From contig NZ_LSYT01000006.1 of the NCBI RefSeq assembly GCF_001602525.1, positions 434,001 to 498,000 on the forward strand: a DNA stretch of 64,000 nucleotides. Reading direction: 5' to 3'. Of the stretch, positions 62,863 to 64,000 are shown piece by piece (position 1 is the stretch's first letter; every line of letters starts with the position of its first letter). Both the position numbers and the translations under genes were made by a program. Source of the DNA: Flavobacterium chilense. GTDB lineage: Bacteria > Bacteroidota > Bacteroidia > Flavobacteriales > Flavobacteriaceae. A model generated the notes under the pieces. It was not told where the DNA came from, searched no databases, and saw only the letters and a program-made list of their open reading frames with translations.

Positions 62863-64000
62863 TTATTTTTTGTTGTAAACTAAAAGCGCTTCTTTTAAAA
62901 TATTTACAGCCGTAATTAAATCTTTTTTGTTTAACACATACGCAATTCGAACCTGATTTAATCCCATTCCCGGAGTCGAATAAAATCCGGCAGCAGGAGC
63001 AACCATTACAGTTTCGTTGTTAAGATCGTAGCTTTCTAAAAGCCATTGAGCAAAATCATCAGCATTATCAATAGGCAATTGTGCAATACAGTAAAAAGCT
63101 CCTTTTGGTTTGGTAACCACAACGCCTTCAATTTTATTTAATTCTGTAATTAAAGTATCACGACGTTCTTTATATTCTGAAATTACTTCATCAAAATAGC
63201 TTTGCGGAGTATCAATAGCTGCTTCGCAGGCAATTTGTTCAATAGTTGGCGGGCTTAAACGCGCCTGGGCAAACTTCATAACTGTTGCTAATACATCCTT
63301 GTTTTTAGTGATCAAACAACCAATTCTGGCACCGCACATACTGTAACGTTTTGAAACAGAATCGACCATGATTACATTTTGTTGTACGTCTTCAAGATTC
63401 ATTACAGAATAATGAACATCATCTCCATCGTACAAAAACTCACGGTATACCTCGTCAGCAATTAAATACAGATCGTGTTTTTTGATCAAACCTGCCAGCT
63501 GTTTAATTTCTGCTTCAGAATATAAATATCCGGTTGGATTACCCGGATTACATATTAAAATAGCTTTGGTTTTGGGTGTAATTAATTTCTCTACAGTATC
63601 AATGCTTGGTAAGGCAAAGGCACTTTCGATTGTCGAAATAACCGGAACTACAGTCGCACTCGTTGATGAGGCAAACGCATGATAATTAGCATAAAAAGGC
63701 TCCGGAATAATAATCTCATCTCCCGGATCTGTAATTGTGGCTAATGCAAACAACAAGGCTTCAGAGCCACCAGTAGTAACAATGATGTCTTCTGTGTTAA
63801 CGTTTACATTTTGACGTTGGTAAAATTTAGCTAATTTTTTTCTATAACTTTCATATCCGGCTGACGGACTGTACTCTATAATACTCAAATCAATGTTTTT
63901 TACCGCCTCGATGGCCACTTCGGGTGTCTTGATATCCGGTTGACCAATGTTTAAGTGATACACTTTTTTTCCTTTTTGCTTTGCAGCATCTGCAAAAGGA
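62863..64000 (-). CDS. Class I/II PLP-dependent aminotransferase, N-terminus outside window
   Basis: At least 378 aa; the frame stays open to the right edge (PFADAAKQKGKKVYHLN), so the GTG at 63963 is not the real start and the N-terminus lies outside. Fold-type I motifs: TTGGSEALLFALATI, CNPGNPTGYLYSE, IADEVYREFLYDG, and DSVSKRYSMCGARIG with the PLP-binding Lys. Probably an aspartate or aromatic/branched-chain aminotransferase; specificity cannot be told. It is separated from folE by its own terminator. Confidence 0.9.
   Translation of the reverse strand, partial: PFADAAKQKGKKVYHLNIGQPDIKTPEVAIEAVKNIDLSIIEYSPSAGYESYRKKLAKFYQRQNVNVNTEDIIVTTGGSEALLFALATITDPGDEIIIPEPFYANYHAFASSTSATVVPVISTIESAFALPSIDTVEKLITPKTKAILICNPGNPTGYLYSEAEIKQLAGLIKKHDLYLIADEVYREFLYDGDDVHYSVMNLEDVQQNVIMVDSVSKRYSMCGARIGCLITKNKDVLATVMKFAQARLSPPTIEQIACEAAIDTPQSYFDEVISEYKERRDTLITELNKIEGVVVTKPKGAFYCIAQLPIDNADDFAQWLLESYDLNNETVMVAPAAGFYSTPGMGLNQVRIAYVLNKKDLITAVNILKEALLVYNKK

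Noticed and set aside
1..64000. tRNA, rRNA, tmRNA or riboswitch
   Set aside because: No GC-rich cloverleaf-like or ribosomal segment stands out in this AT-rich DNA; small RNAs without strong features could be missed by eye.

Overview
The window looks like a chromosomal segment of a Flavobacterium-like member of the Bacteroidota. The evidence is low GC, AT-rich spacers, promoters of the TTG / TAnnTTTG type, fused secDF, and the gene sets purA-fur-rel and SpoIIM-MoxR-DUF58. Most of it is housekeeping DNA. There is no rRNA, tRNA, CRISPR array, transposase or integrase that I can recognise.

Layout. 1-12.2 kb (minus strand): an S41 peptidase cut by the window edge, nudK, purA, a Fur-family regulator, a DUF1579-like protein, the long RelA/SpoT enzyme, a beta-lactamase-fold serine hydrolase, a TrmH-type RNA methyltransferase, a secreted phosphatase-superfamily protein and a second S41 peptidase. 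12.3-19.3 kb (minus): a compact envelope cluster of SpoIIM-like protein, multi-pass membrane protein, DUF4129-like, DUF4350, MoxR ATPase, a small secreted protein and DUF58. The RDD gene diverges from it only 20 bp away.

21-35 kb: a surface-polysaccharide locus with lower GC and mixed strands. It holds a GNAT/FemAB-like acyltransferase and an FdtB-type sugar aminotransferase; two tandem secreted tail-fibre-like proteins; a decayed fragment of fdtB; a TagB/TagF-like glycerol/ribitol phosphotransferase; a cytidylyltransferase-SDR fusion that resembles bifunctional CDP-ribitol synthases; a Wzx flippase; three glycosyltransferases; an FdtA-like ketoisomerase; and a methyltransferase. Together they suggest a glycan carrying a 3-amino-3,6-dideoxyhexose and polyol phosphate. 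This is the best candidate in the window for an under-described system.

35-64 kb: ftsE, a large TPR protein, PhzF, an outer-membrane barrel, a GNAT protein, a GreA/B-like small protein, a MarR-EVE-SRPBCC operon with a visible operator at its promoter, two asparagine synthetase paralogues (the second has lost its glutaminase residues), an M16 peptidase, gyrB, mdh, secDF, the remains of a PagL-like lipid A deacylase, lgt, yidD, cysS, a four-helix-bundle gene with a broken start, folE, and an aminotransferase cut by the right edge.

Spacers carry several families of short dispersed repeats. Some form strong hairpins, some sit directly in front of start codons and may carry promoter -7 boxes, and one appears to have been absorbed into the fdtB coding sequence. 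Family assignments rest on motifs read by eye; no database search was run.
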